From positions 266,485,574 through 266,549,573 of the forward strand of contig NC_081407.1 of NCBI RefSeq assembly GCF_030272615.1: a stretch of 64,000 nt of DNA, given 5' to 3'. A model generated the notes under the pieces. It was given only the letters and a program-made list of their open reading frames with translations. It ran no database searches and was not told the origin of the DNA. Positions within the stretch are counted from its first letter, which is position 1, and each line of letters begins with the position of its first letter. This DNA is from Cryptomeria japonica (lineage: Eukaryota; Streptophyta; Pinopsida; Cupressales; Cupressaceae). Made by a program: the position numbers and the translations under genes. Below are positions 45,662-56,759 of this stretch, piece by piece.

Positions 45662-48276
45662 CTAAACTTGTGGTGGATCATCAAAATCAAGCCTCTTCGA
45701 TGCAGTACGCGGCTCTATAGATGGCTGCAAAACCACAATTCAAAAGCCAAGTTAGAATTATTTTGTAGAAAATAGTTCACAATTAACAACATAACTATGC
45801 ATTTAACTTTAATTCATTTGCAATTGAAATGTAGATTACCTCATTGGCTAATCTAGGAGCTAATGTCTTCGCTCTCCTCTCCCTGTCACTCTTATGAGTT
45901 TTCTTGAAGACATACTTAAATGGATCCACGTTATGGTCGTACCGCGAAGGGGTCTATTGTAGATTAAATGTACAATTAATATAATTTGCTAGCATAAATA
46001 TATCAAAAACAATTAAAATATATAATATAGAGAACAATGACATACTTGTGCCTGAGATGCTTCTCCAATGGACTGAGGATGACTCACCATTGATGTAGAA
46101 ACTGTCACTATTACCTATACAAAAAATGTTCTAAATACAATTAATATAATGATAAGTATTGAAGGTTAAAAATAATTAATTTTACATATCAAACAAAATT
46201 GTACTGGATCTTGAGATGCTTCTCCAGTGCAAGGAGGGTTCACCATTGATGAAATAGGTATGGATGTTTCCTGTATGAAAAAATTATAAGATTATAATAT
46301 ATCACAAGTTCACATGTACGCATGCATGTAATCATGGAATCAAGAAAATAAAGTAGAGATACATACCTCTGCCCTCTCTTGATTCACGGGCGAATCAGGT
46401 GCATTCAACAAATCCACATACCTCAATGGTCATTATACATGTAAAATAGACAAAAAACACTAATCAATCTACAAACCCCAACTAATACTTGATTTCAACA
46501 TTTTCAAACAATTGTACAGCTAAAAATGTGTTCAATTACCTTCTTCCTACGATTTGGCGTCTTCGAGGAATCCTTTTTCTTAGGATGAGCCCTAGATGCG
46601 GAGGGGGTACCCTAAAAAACAAAATTAATAGGAGATATTAGTATAGATAATAAATTAAACATAATTTTAAAAATCTAAAATGAAATGACTTGCATATTCC
46701 ATAAAAACAATACATAAAAAGGGTTGTACAAAATACGATACCATATAGCCTTGTAGGCCAAAATCGATCGCTAAGAGCATGATGTCATCAATCTAGGACA
46801 TTTCGTCCCCTGTCAACACCTACAAACCAAAAATTGGACCAAGCATTAAAGATAGTTAGTATATATTATATTTTTTTGAATTCAAAGTGTACTATTCTAT
46901 TTTAACATGTTACAAAATTTATACCTCAGGCATCAAAGTTGCAGCTGTAGTAATTGGGGGAGGAGTATGGGATACCGCTACTGCATCTTGAAATGCATAT
47001 TATTTGTCTCAATTTAAATCGATGTATAAATGAAAATTCATTTATGTAATTACAAATTTAAATTGAATGATAAATAAAATGCTATGAATTCAAATCAACA
47101 CACCTATGTCTGTGGCTCATGGGCAAACACCATGTCCATCAACTCACCTGTCAACATGAAATCCTCAACCGTGTGGGCCTGACATCTACTCTTGCAAATC
47201 ATGCACATATGAGATGAAGATCCATCTGCACCGGCTGCATCATCTACCCCCGAGCATATCCCTGAGCAACTGACACACATATGTTGGATGGGCTCTTTGT
47301 CACCACCTAATGGCTCATCATCCAATACAATAGGGTGTGCTAATGATGTCCCATGCTGGATGATGGCACCAGTCAATGTTGTGGCCACCTGAAGAGTTTG
47401 TAGCTCCATCGACTCTTTCAGCTCTACTGGGACAGCCTGATGCACCTTGGGTTTGGGTGCTAGGGGGCGGCGACTCTCCATGGGTAATCACCTACGGGCT
47501 CCAGGTCTATCTTAGACAGAGCCACCACCTCTACCATGGAACTCTCTCATGTCAAAATAGTTTGGGCACACATTGAGCACAAACTCACAATATACTTTTC
47601 TCAAAAAATATAATGACACCTCATAATTATTACAAGGTGGATCATCAAAGACCATCCACCACCTCTGCCAAAAAAGATTCTTCATCTGCACATTGGTACA
47701 CCAATGTATAGGAAACCTCTTTGCATTAGGAGGTAATGACTGACCAGTTTTGGGATCAATGAAAAGGGCACATATTTGTTGTTTACTAATATTTTTGTTT
47801 TTTACTCCATCATATGATAGCCCATCGGCATAGAATTGACGACACCTATCCCTAAAGCTTCTCCATTTGGTAATTTGTGTGGAAACAGCTATGGCACCAC
47901 TAGATAATGTTTCTAGGCTAGTGGCGAGGGATTGATGATGCTCAAGTTTAGAAGTTTTCAATTTAACAATCAGTTTATTGATTTTAGACATATTTTGTCC
48001 TAACTGATTAATTAATTGCTCTCGTGTTTCAGGTGTGCGGTCAAAAGGAGGAATTGGGGGTTGTTCTTGTGTGTTTTCAAGAGGTGCATTTGGTTGTTCT
48101 TGTGGGTTTTCAGGAGGTTCATTTGGTTGTTCTTGTTCTGGATTAGAAGAATCTAGTTTTTGAAACAAAAAATAGAAAAACCTAATCAAAATTAATGAAA
48201 TTAAATTCAAAATGTAAAACAAATTGAACAAACGGGAAAGAAAGGCAAAACTAAACAAAAAATAACCTTGATCCAT
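45662..48276 (-). pseudogene. Second gene of the TIR element, about ten exons, function unknown
   Basis: Exon 1 (48276-48267) encodes MDQ and ends at GGTTATTT. Exon 2 starts at 48152 (SSNPEQEQPNEPPENPQEQP) and runs to about 47104. It holds a Gln/Pro-rich start, a helical stretch (MSKINKLIVKLKTSKLEHHQ), an aromatic-rich core (IHWCTNVQMKNLFWQRWWMV) and two HMCxxCxxxC motifs (HMCVSCSGIC, HMCMICKSRC). Later exons are 46986-46925, 46819-46742, 46611-46540, one ending near 46366, 46270-46205, 46114-46046, 45953-45840 and 45724-45662. Most have good GT..AG borders and phase-0 junctions. The tail is basic (RERRAKTLAPRLANE) and ends DFDDPPQV. Three or four stops, in exons 2 and 4, show decay. No known domain recognised; an accessory DNA-binding role is speculation. 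Confidence 0.65.
46046..46270 (-). repeat. Duplicated exon pair in the second gene
   Basis: Exon 46270-46205 encodes SSMVNPPCTGEASQD and exon 46114-46046 encodes STSMVSHPQSIGEASQA. Their DNA shares ATCAATGGTGA and GGAGAAGCATCTCA, and both are phase 0 at each side, so one arose from the other by exon duplication. Confidence 0.75.
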
Positions 48277-48394
48277 AGCTTGGAGGACAAATATAGCACC
48301 CCGTTCGTGGTTTATAAGAAGAAATGGGTAAAAAATGAAGTAAAAAATGCACTATTCATGGGTAAATGAGACCCAGTTTTTTTTTAAAAACTTT

Positions 48395-48545
48395 TTTACC
48401 AGGCACTGTGTACGTGATTATATTTGGATTATTAGCGTGTACATGCTCATTTTCCTATGAGCAGCGTGTATGTGCTTATTTTTCTAGGTGTAGCGCATAT
48501 GCGGGAATTTCAAATTTAAAACTACGTACGCGCTGCTTGTTTTTC
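48395..48545 (+). repeat. Right subterminal GCGTACGC-type motif cluster
   Basis: Five cores in 150 bp: GTGTACGTG, GCGTGTACATGC, GCGTGTATGTGC, GCGCATATGCGG and ACGTACGCGC. TTTTCCTATGAGCA and CTATTTTTCTAGGTGTA-type linkers match the left cluster. It sits between the start of the second gene and the right terminal repeat. Confidence 0.65.
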
Positions 48546-48561
48546 CATGTTTTTTTGGGGT

Positions 48562-48601
48562 GGTGTCCACTTTTCTGACCACCATCTTTGTGCACATACC
48601 C
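48562..48601 (-). repeat. Right terminal inverted repeat
   Basis: On the minus strand it reads GGGTATGTGCACAAAGATGG, TGGTCAGAAA and AGTGGACAC, matching the left end. ATGT follows at 48602-48605. Confidence 0.85.
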
Positions 48602-48630
48602 ATGTTGTCATTAATGTCAATAGGTCTAAG

Positions 48631-48705
48631 TGAACCGGTATGAAGAGGTATGAGGAGATGCAGTGAACCGGTATGAAGAGGTATGAGGAGATGCAATGAA
48701 CCAGT
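48631..48705 (+). repeat. 33-bp minisatellite in the solo LTR
   Basis: Two full copies and one partial copy of GTGAACCGGTATGAAGAGGT plus ATGAGGAGATGCA. A related CATACCGCTTG repeat lies in the corresponding part of the copia-3 LTR at 63060-63185. Confidence 0.85.
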
Positions 48706-49974
48706 GTCAAGGTTTCACTAAGTGTGACTACCGGTTGGTAGTATCAGCTCTAGGGTTATCGGTTTTGTGATCCAGCTTGTACAATGCAACTAGTGATACT
48801 TCGTGATGAGTTAGCTAAGAGATATGAGTGACATTGAGGTGCCATGTCAGCCTTGTGTGCATGAAGGATTTCCTTGAGGATCTTGCATGAGAAGATCGAT
48901 TGTGTTTGAAGTCTACCTTGGGAATGACCATTCTTCTTGGTGGTATGAGAAGAGACCATGATGGGTTACTAATTCCCATGTGCGGTGAAGAATGAATGAT
49001 GCAGATTGTCTTGTGATCTGTTTGAAATCATAATACTCTATGCAATGTGTTTGGATGGTCAAGATTGGACCGCCTATGTTGTAAACCTAAGATGCTTAGG
49101 GTTTATGCTACTGACCTAACTATTGTCTATAAGGTCAATGATTTTTGTTATTGTAAAGTTGTTGGCAAAAGTTGTGTGTGTACCCAAGTGATGAGATACT
49201 TGCTAGAACAATAAGTGGAGAACTGCAGAGTGTGATTGCAGAGTAGAGGAATTGAAAAGGATCTACCTTGGCATGTAGTGTTGTTGTCAGATCAAAAATT
49301 TTACCTGTTGTCTTCTAATCATTTCAATAGTTGGAAAATCCCTTTACCGGGTAGCTTTAACAAGCTTATTGTAAAACCTTTAACCAGGTGACTCCAGATC
49401 ATTGAGCTCTTCAAATCCTCTAGCGAGGTAACCTTTAATAGGGTATATAGCCATCCCTTAATTGGGTGATCTCTAACAGGATCGGTTCCTAACAAAACCT
49501 TATTGTACAATCTTTAACCGGAGGCTCCTAATAGAGCAATCTTTAAAAGAGTTCAAAAACAAGCTTGTGGGTATTCATTCCCACCATGGTTTTTCCCATT
49601 TGGGTTTCCATGTGAAAAATATGTGTGTTATGTGTTATGCATTTTTCATGTGATGTGTATGTATTATTTGGTTGAAAGATTATGCATGCAGAGGTTTTAG
49701 GTTATGGTATTAGTGGTATACCACATGCATATGTTTATGGGTGAAGTTGTTATCAAGTATTGAATGTAGTTGAAGTGTTCAGACTTATCAGTTTATGATT
49801 CTGATGTCTTACTGTATTTAACCAGTATTTCCATGGTTAAGTTCAGTAATGATGACAATCAGTTGGTATTGTTTTAACTTGATAAGTTGTGGAGAAGATT
49901 TTTACCTGTACTGATTCACCCCCCCTCTCAGTACCAATTAGGGTATCTGTTGTTCATCATTATTCATCAGATAT

Positions 49975-52439
49975 TTAAGTTGAGCCTTTTTAGTATGAAA
50001 TGCTTTTTAATTGTTAAAAGTGTATACCTTACACTTGTCGTCTTTATTTTTTGGTTCACTTTGACTTGGTTATTCTCAATGTAATGACAAGTATACAAGT
50101 GGTGTATTTTTTTCAAAATTTGGAACACAAACTAAGCTTTACTTTATTCTATCTACACACTCAAGGGACCAATCCTAATTCTAAATTTTACTCATTTCAC
50201 TCATGGACTCAAATTTATAATTTCTACAAGTGACCTAGTTAAATTACATGATTCATAAAAAATCAACCAAAAACTTCTAGTTTTTAAATTCAAATTTTGT
50301 AACCAATATAATCATTCCAACTAATCATTATGTATTGAATATACAAAATAGTTCATTTTCCATGTTTAGAGTTGTATAGACTAATCCCAGTTCATTTTTA
50401 TATCATCTAATAAGAACATTCAAGCTACATTTGTTTTCATAATTAGAGCATTTATTAATGGATTACCTACTTACATAATTATCTAGAGCATCTCCTACAT
50501 GTTTTTTTGTTTTCTTCAATCATTTCAAAAATCAATTGACTTGGTATCCTAGGCTTTTGAATTAAGGGGGACATACTCTTGTCATTAATAAATTCTTTCC
50601 CACACATAACTAAGTTTTTACTCAAGAAAACATATAGATATCAAAAAAACTTAGATGCAATAACAAAAAAAGAACAAAGATTAGATCTATGTCTATTGAT
50701 CTCAAATTCAAGTAGTTGTGCAAGTTAGATCTAAAGTTGCACAATCAATAGATAATAGTCATGGAAGTGACACATGGTGATATGGATAATGATTTTTTTA
50801 CCTCAACAAATTTATCTATCATTCCTAATACCTAGATATTGACATATCATTTATAGCCATTTGTCATAATATATCTACATCAAACTTCTAGCTATGTACC
50901 ATTACATTCTTGTTGTAGCTCAAATTTGTGTTCCTCTTTTTTACTCTATTTTCCCTCTTTGTGTTCTCGTTCTATGAGCCTTCATAGATAACTAATCTAA
51001 GATAGTCTGTAAAGGTCATCATCTATAAGTCTACCTCTAATTGTGTGTTCCTCTCTCATTTTCTAGTTAGTTCCTCAAAACTCAAAAATCTATAAACTGG
51101 TTAAGTATTGGAATTATTTCTACTCTCTATCTTGTAGAATAACCTAATGAGTACCCATGTTTCAAGTTTGCCAAAATTTGGATTTAATTTGTGCAAGTTA
51201 TGTTTGATAAAAGGTTTCCTTGGTTAAATAGAAACCTTTGTCAATGCAAATGGTAGTTTTGATAACCATCAAAACTATTGATGGGTTCTTAGTTCCCTCC
51301 CTACCATTGAATGTTGATTTTTCCTTCATGCCTTAGAAATTATATCACAAAGTTTGTTTACATTCTTTATGTGCACACTGACAAAGAAATAAAAGTTTTA
51401 AGTGTTTGCTTTTGGATTTTATTCTAGTTTTGAAACTAGCATTGACCTTTAGTGTGGCTCCAAAAACCTTCTTCTTTGTCGACTTTGATCCTAAAGAGGC
51501 CTGGATTGCTGATTTTGGCAAGTTGTATGGCACATGTAGTTTTCAAGTGGCCATTTGGTAGATTAGCTTGTTGGGTGGCCTCAATTTATTTTTGATCAAG
51601 TTTTTTGCAAATATGTGTATTTTTTTATGAGTGAAAACTTTTGGTAGTTCTAAGAACCTCTAAAATAGTTTAGTGTTCCCTATGTATCATTGATTGTTGA
51701 TTTTTATGGAGTGGTGAAGTTTCATTCAATTAAATTTTTATGTCAAGGGTCCCCATAGTTCCTATAACTACAAGAACTCTCAACAAGTTCTAGGTTCTTC
51801 TTTTGACATCAACGAAGTGATTAAAAGTTTTTAAGAGTTGTGGGTGGTGAGCTTTCAATGTTTTTTCTTATCTTTATCCTACTCTTTGGTATGCATTTTG
51901 GAGCAGGACCAAAACTTAATATTCCATGGAGGTTGTTCTTTTTGGAGTTCCTATAGTGGGTGTATTTTCTTGCCTACCTGACTGGAAAATATTTGAGAAA
52001 TAGGCCTATGGCCTAACCCTCAATGATTATTTTATTAGAATCGTTATTTTTTTACATCACCTTGATTATAATCAATTGGTTAGCTTTGTAGAATATTGGT
52101 TCTTCCAATCGCTTCCATAGAACTAAATTTCCTTTTCATATACTTGCATTCTCACATAATATTTATGTGCTCATTATTGCTCTCACCCTATGCTAAAACC
52201 CTTCTTTTTTATTTTCTTGCCAATGGTCTACCACGTAATGATTTTTTGCCTCTCACTGTTGGTTTGTTTCTCACCCCTAGGTTCTTACTAGTTATTATGT
52301 TGCCACTCACTATTGATTAGTCACTTGTCATTGATTCCACACTTGTCACTAATTTTTCTATGCAGTGCCACATAGTGGTCCCTCCTTTGCTAACATGGTA
52401 AGTTTAATTATGCCCTCTTCTCTACATGGGAAGGCTCAC
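49975..52439. other. AT-rich region, no gene identified
   Basis: This is the right flank of the solo LTR insertion. Short frames have no recognised domain on either strand. The 51100-52100 part, AT-rich with scattered CTTCT and TTTTG words, may be LINE-D leader since ORF1 similarity begins near 52440. Confidence 0.5.
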
Positions 52440-53182
52440 CTGCTACCATGACCACTTGCTCCTTTGGTTGTGGTTTGTGGTAAAGAGATGGCTGAAAATA
52501 AAATATAAAATCTCACCATAGTAATGTATAGGTTCAATTGGCTTTATCCTTGCCTCAATTTTCATCAATGGGTTTTATATTTCTAAAGGCCTCTCATTAG
52601 GGAGCCTATTGATCTTCTAATATTGTGGTTTCCCTCTTTTAACCCACAAGATAAACCCCTCAAGTTTTCTCCCTCTTGGATTTTACTACCTTGTCACTCC
52701 TCTCTAAGTTTGGAAGTGTTCTTTATTTGGAGAGATTGGCAATTCTATTGAGAATTTTTTGAAGGTGGATTATAATTCATTAAACATTGGTTACTCAACC
52801 TATGCTCATAGATTACAGGACTTGGATATCTTTAAACCTCTTCATAGAGAGTTCATTTAATGGTGGAAGGTAGGAAGTTAGTTCACCCACTTGACTATGA
52901 GGACCTTCTTTTTCATTGTTGATAGTTCTATGTAAATTGTCCATTTGCCTCTAAGTATCTTTATCCTCATTGCAAAAGAGTGAATTCTTCTACTTGGTGG
53001 TGTGAATCCCTTCTTGACCATTTGACTTTCCACCCTATTAAATCACCATCATTGGAAGTTGAAGAATCTTCTTCTCTCTCATCAATTGTTGTTGTTGATC
53101 CTTGGTGTCTTCCCTCAAGTTGATACAACTTTTTTGAATCTTCTTTTGTTCTTGTGACCTTACTAGGGGATTTTGGGAGGTC
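52440..53182 (+). pseudogene. LINE-D ORF1: DUF4283 and zinc knuckle
   Basis: Over shifted frames the + strand reads FPSFNPQDKPLKFSPSW (about 52640), then DYNSLNIGYSTYAHRLQDLD and DIFKPLHREFI, the DUF4283 end. It continues LVHPLDYEDLLFHC and NCPFASKYLYPHC, a damaged zinc knuckle. ORF1 would bind LINE RNA. Stops and frameshifts are numerous. The copia-2 element interrupts it at 53188; it resumes at 60439. Confidence 0.78.
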
Positions 53183-53187
53183 TTATG

Positions 53188-54568
53188 TGATGATATGATG
53201 AATCAATAAGGATCTAGACAACTACTAAGAGTGGGGGTGAATCAGTAGATAGAAAACAAACTAAATTTTCACCAAACTCAAAACCCAACTCATAAATCAA
53301 TCTCTGAACTAACTGGTTCAAACACTGAACTACAAACAACAACTACACTATCAAGTTTACCTGTTGACTAGCATACCAAAATAACAATGTAATAGATCTG
53401 AAAATCTCAAACCTTTTAACCAAAACATTAAACCACTTTACTAACAATAGTAAAAGCATATTTCAGATCGTTGTCTACCATCTTAACACATCTAAGTGGC
53501 TTTACTAGTTAAACAAATTAACAATATCAAAAAATAACCACAAAAACTATTCACCACTTGACACAATGATTTTTGACGTGGAAACCCAAATGGGAAAAAC
53601 CACAGTGGGGATGGATACCCACAAGTATTTTGAACTCTTATGAAGTTCGCCCTGTTAGGAGCCAAGCCTTGTTAAAATCTTTACAAAAATGTCTTGTTAG
53701 GAACAAATCCAAATAAGGACCACCTGGTTAAGGGATTGACTATAATACCCTATTAGGAGTAGCCTCACTAGAGGATTTTAAATCCAAGCTAATGGATCAC
53801 CTGGTTAGAGGATTTAGAGAACACTAAGCCTGTTAAAGCTTACCCGATTAAGGGATTTAACTATTGTAATGGTTAAAGAACAATAGGGTTTTATTGATTT
53901 GGTAAATAGCACTACTCTTCTTGATCAGATCATTTTCATGCTCCTATCTACCTTCAAACATACTACAGATACTCCTTCTAGTTTGGCAATGAATCACACT
54001 GACACTTAACCAAAATTGCCAGCACTACAACAAAACAACTCATCGACCTTATAAGCAAAAGAATAGGTCAATAACACATCACAAGACCTAAGATCTCATA
54101 GAGATTACAAACAAATAGGTTTAGACATGACCGTTGGATTACATAGCAATCATCTGCACATTGTACAAGACAACCTTGACCACTCCTTGATCACCACTCA
54201 TCAAATTCTATAACTCATCATGCGGTTTCCACTTCATGTAATGCACTCGCTCATTCCCAAGATAAAACAATTATCTCTATGCACCAAAACCACTTTGAAA
54301 CTCCTCATGTGCATCATCCATATGTGGCATAATCATCTCTGATCACCATTTGATCATAGATCAACACAATTGATTCATCAAGCTCCATTAGTTAGGATTC
54401 AGCATATCAATATGTAGGGTTACCAATTGATCTCACTGCTTCTATAGTAACATTGGTTTCCTTCACTAGCTCAACTACTGGTTGCATTACAACTCCATTA
54501 CCAGTTATAATTGACATCAATGACAACACTTAAACTTCATTAATTCAATCTTCATGCAAATGCCAACA
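53188..54568 (-). repeat. 3' LTR of copia-2
   Basis: It is 1381 bp and aligns with 59040-60433. On the + strand it starts TGATGATATGATGAATC and ends ATGCCAACA. The G-tract GAGTGGGGGTGAATCAGTAG sits about 40 bp from the end, the counterpart of the C-tracts in copia-1. Confidence 0.94.
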
Positions 54569-54581
54569 ATCTCCCCCTCTG
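54569..54581 (-). other. Polypurine tract of copia-2
   Basis: On the minus strand CAGAGGGGGAGAT directly abuts the 3' LTR. Confidence 0.88.
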
Positions 54582-54917
54582 GCATTGATGGCAATACAAA
54601 TATCAATACCATTTGATTGTGATGATTGAGAGTAATGCACATACACAGGTATACGAATCTTGGTTTACATTTTACCATGTACTCTTCTTCAATTGAGTCT
54701 CGATGTCTTCATCTGGTAACTGGCTATAGTTCTTCTCCCTATCAATCATACATTTCTTCTCCCCCTTTGACAACAATGCCGAAGTGAAAGTAAAACTTTC
54801 AGTGTCATACTTCACTATTCTGCATCAAGCTTCTCCCCTTGCGGATTAGCTCCACTCTACACCAATCCTTCTTCAAGATCTTCAATAAGCTCTGGGATTG
54901 ATGTCTTCCACATCTTC
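54582..54917 (-). other. copia-2 3' internal non-coding region
   Basis: It lies between the RNase H stop and the PPT. A second purine run (minus strand AAAGGGGGAGAAG) is at about 54755-54767. No ORF. Confidence 0.75.
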
Positions 54918-55720
54918 TTAATTGACCTCATGTAGGGGCACAACCCCTAGTTGACCTCTAAGATACTCAAAATTAGTCTTAGGGAGAGGTTTAGTAAAGA
55001 TTTCCGCTAGTTGTTCCTTAGTAGATACATTCTCTAGTAACACATCTTTACTCTGCACTTTCTCTCTCAAGAAATGACATTTCAGCTCAATATGCTTGGT
55101 TCTAGCATGCAACACTGGGTTCTTTGAAATATTTATTATATTGGTGTTATCACATATTATCCTTACCAATTCAGTGATCTTCAACTTTAATCCTTCCAGA
55201 ATGTGTTTCATCCAGATTGCCTGGGTACAATTCATATACGCTGCAACATATTCAACTTTGCTTCTTGTTGCTCCAAGATACAAGCCTTCGTCCAAGAAAA
55301 AATGCACCTCCAGTTGTGCTCTTCATGTCATCAACATTTCCTACCCAGTCTGCATTTGTATAGACTTTCAAATCAAAGTTACCTGCATATGGATACCATA
55401 ATCCATAATCAATAGTACCTTTCAAATATCTGAATATCATTTTAGTGGCTACCATGTATGTCTCCTTTGGGTTCTTCTAAAATCTGGCAACTGATCCAAC
55501 TGCATTTGCAATATCCAGTCTACTATGAACAACATAATGCAGTTTCCCTATCATAGACCTGTACTCCTTTTCATCAACGGATGCAACATCCTCCTCCTTA
55601 GATAGTTTATAACATGTAATCATTGGTGCCCCAACTGGTTTACAGTCTCCCATTCCAAATGTCTTCAATACCTCTTTCACATATTTGGACTGTGTGATAA
55701 AAATACCACTCTTCATCTAT
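54918..55720 (-). pseudogene. copia-2 RNase H region
   Basis: Read in three frames: YVKEVLKTFGMGDCKPVGAP, then YRSMIGKLHYVVHSRLDI, YLKGTIDYGLWY, TNADWVGNVDDMKSTTGGAF, EYVAAYMNCTQAIWMK and CDNTNIINIS..HARTKHIELKCHFLRE, ending EIFTKPLP. These are the standard copia RNase H and thumb blocks, with frameshifts near 55470 and 55280. Confidence 0.9.
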
Positions 55721-55773
55721 TGAATTTGCAAACCTATGAAGAATTTTATCTCTCCTACCAATGACATCTCAAA

Positions 55774-56340
55774 TTAACTTTTCATCTCATTTGCAAAGTC
55801 GTCACTCATGTCATCATTGCCTCCAAAAATGATATCATCTACAAACACTTCACTAACCAGTATCTTATCTCCTTCAGTCTTGAGATATATATTGTTGTCT
55901 TCATTGGTTCTTTGAAAACCTATCTTCACCAGGTGTGAATGTAGTCTTTCATAACATGCTCTTGGTGCTTTCTTCAAACTGTATAGTTCCTTGTATAGTT
56001 TACACACCATATCATTTGCATCAGTCAAAGCATAACCATCTGGTTGTTCAATGTAGACTTCCTCTTCTAGTATTCCATTTAGAAATGTTGACTTCACATC
56101 CATCTGATATACTTTGAATCCCCTATATGCTCTAAATGCAAGTAGAGTCCTAACACCTTCCAATATAGCAACTGGTGTAAATGTCTTGCCATAGTCTTCT
56201 CCTTCTTCCCATGCATAACCTTTGCATACCAATTTGACTTTGTTTCTCACTACTAATCCATCTTCATTCAGTTTATTTGTGAATACCCATTTAGTACCTA
56301 TTATATTTTTGTTCACCGGTCTGGGTACTAGGGTCTATGT
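55774..56340 (-). pseudogene. copia-2 reverse transcriptase
   Basis: A 180-codon open frame reads NIIGTKWVFTNKLNEDG, LVCKGYAWEEGEDYG, VYQMDVKSTFLNG and VSEVFVDDIIFGGND. The VDD motif is kept. The usually strict YGLKQAPRAWY reads YSLKKAPRACY, so at least three conserved residues are changed. The N-terminal RT part lies upstream in broken frames. Confidence 0.9.
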
Positions 56341-56759
56341 ATTGTTCTTCTCAATCTGGTCAGGCTCTTCTTCCATAGCCTTGATCCAGTGATCATCTCC
56401 AAAGGCTTCCTTCATTGTTCTAGGCTCAATAGTGGGGATCATACAAGAATTCTCTCTAATTCTTCTTCTGGTTAACACACCAACATCTTTATATGATTTT
56501 GATTGAGTCTCACATACCTTGGACTAACATGATCATTATCTTCAGGTTCTTCTTCCTTAGTATCTTCATCTTCTGTAGAATCTACCTACTCCAGTTGAAC
56601 TAGTACAACAACATTCATTTCACCAACTTCTAGCTTCACCATTTCTAGTTCCAAAATCAAAATGTAAGGTTCATCTTCCTTCTTCTCCTCACTAGTTTCT
56701 CTTGAATCTTCAAGACACTCATCCACTCGAACATCAACACTTTCAATAATCTCATTTGT
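56341..56759 (-). pseudogene. copia-2 integrase-RT linker, broken frames
   Basis: Acidic Glu/Ser-rich linker with several stops. The EEPDQIEKN-like phrase typical of the region just before copia RT is recognisable near 56350-56390. Confidence 0.6.

Larger units (their letters stand above)
32713..48601 (+). mobile_element. 15.9-kb terminal-inverted-repeat DNA transposon, superfamily unassigned
   Basis: The left end reads GGGTAAGTGCACAAAGATGG and the right end, reversed, GGGTATGTGCACAAAGATGG. Both continue with TGGT and, slightly further in, AGTGGACAC. ATGT at 32709-32712 and 48602-48605 is the probable target duplication, and removing the element restores a continuous copia LTR. Inside are a transposase-like gene, a convergent multi-exon gene, a 359-bp satellite array, polypyrimidine tracts and subterminal motif clusters. 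The termini are not CACTA and the duplication is neither 3, 8 nor 9 bp. A 4-bp duplication recalls Sola elements, but I cannot confirm this. Confidence 0.85.
32656..49969 (+). mobile_element. copia solo LTR interrupted by the giant TIR element
   Basis: The LTR is in two pieces, 32656-32712 and 48602-49969. The first begins TGTTGGATATTGTTTGC, matching the start of the copia-2 LTR (TGTTGGCATTTGC on its sense strand). The second continues TGTCATTAATGTCAAT, matching the next part of that LTR. It ends CTGATTCACCCCCCCTCTCA..TTCATCA. GATAT flanks the whole at 32651-32655 and 49970-49974, a perfect 5-bp duplication. Joined length is about 1.42 kb, similar to the copia-2 LTRs (1381 and 1394 bp). No internal copia sequence remains. 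Confidence 0.88.

Noticed and set aside
32713-48601. Assignment of the TIR element to CACTA, hAT or Mutator
   Set aside because: The ends do not start CACTA or CAGGG, and the likely duplication is 4 bp. The protein lacks the motifs I know for those superfamilies.
48603-49969. Solo LTR starting at 48603 on its own
   Set aside because: No matching duplication is found for a start there (ACCCA versus GATAT), and the sequence matches an internal LTR position. The true start is at 32656.
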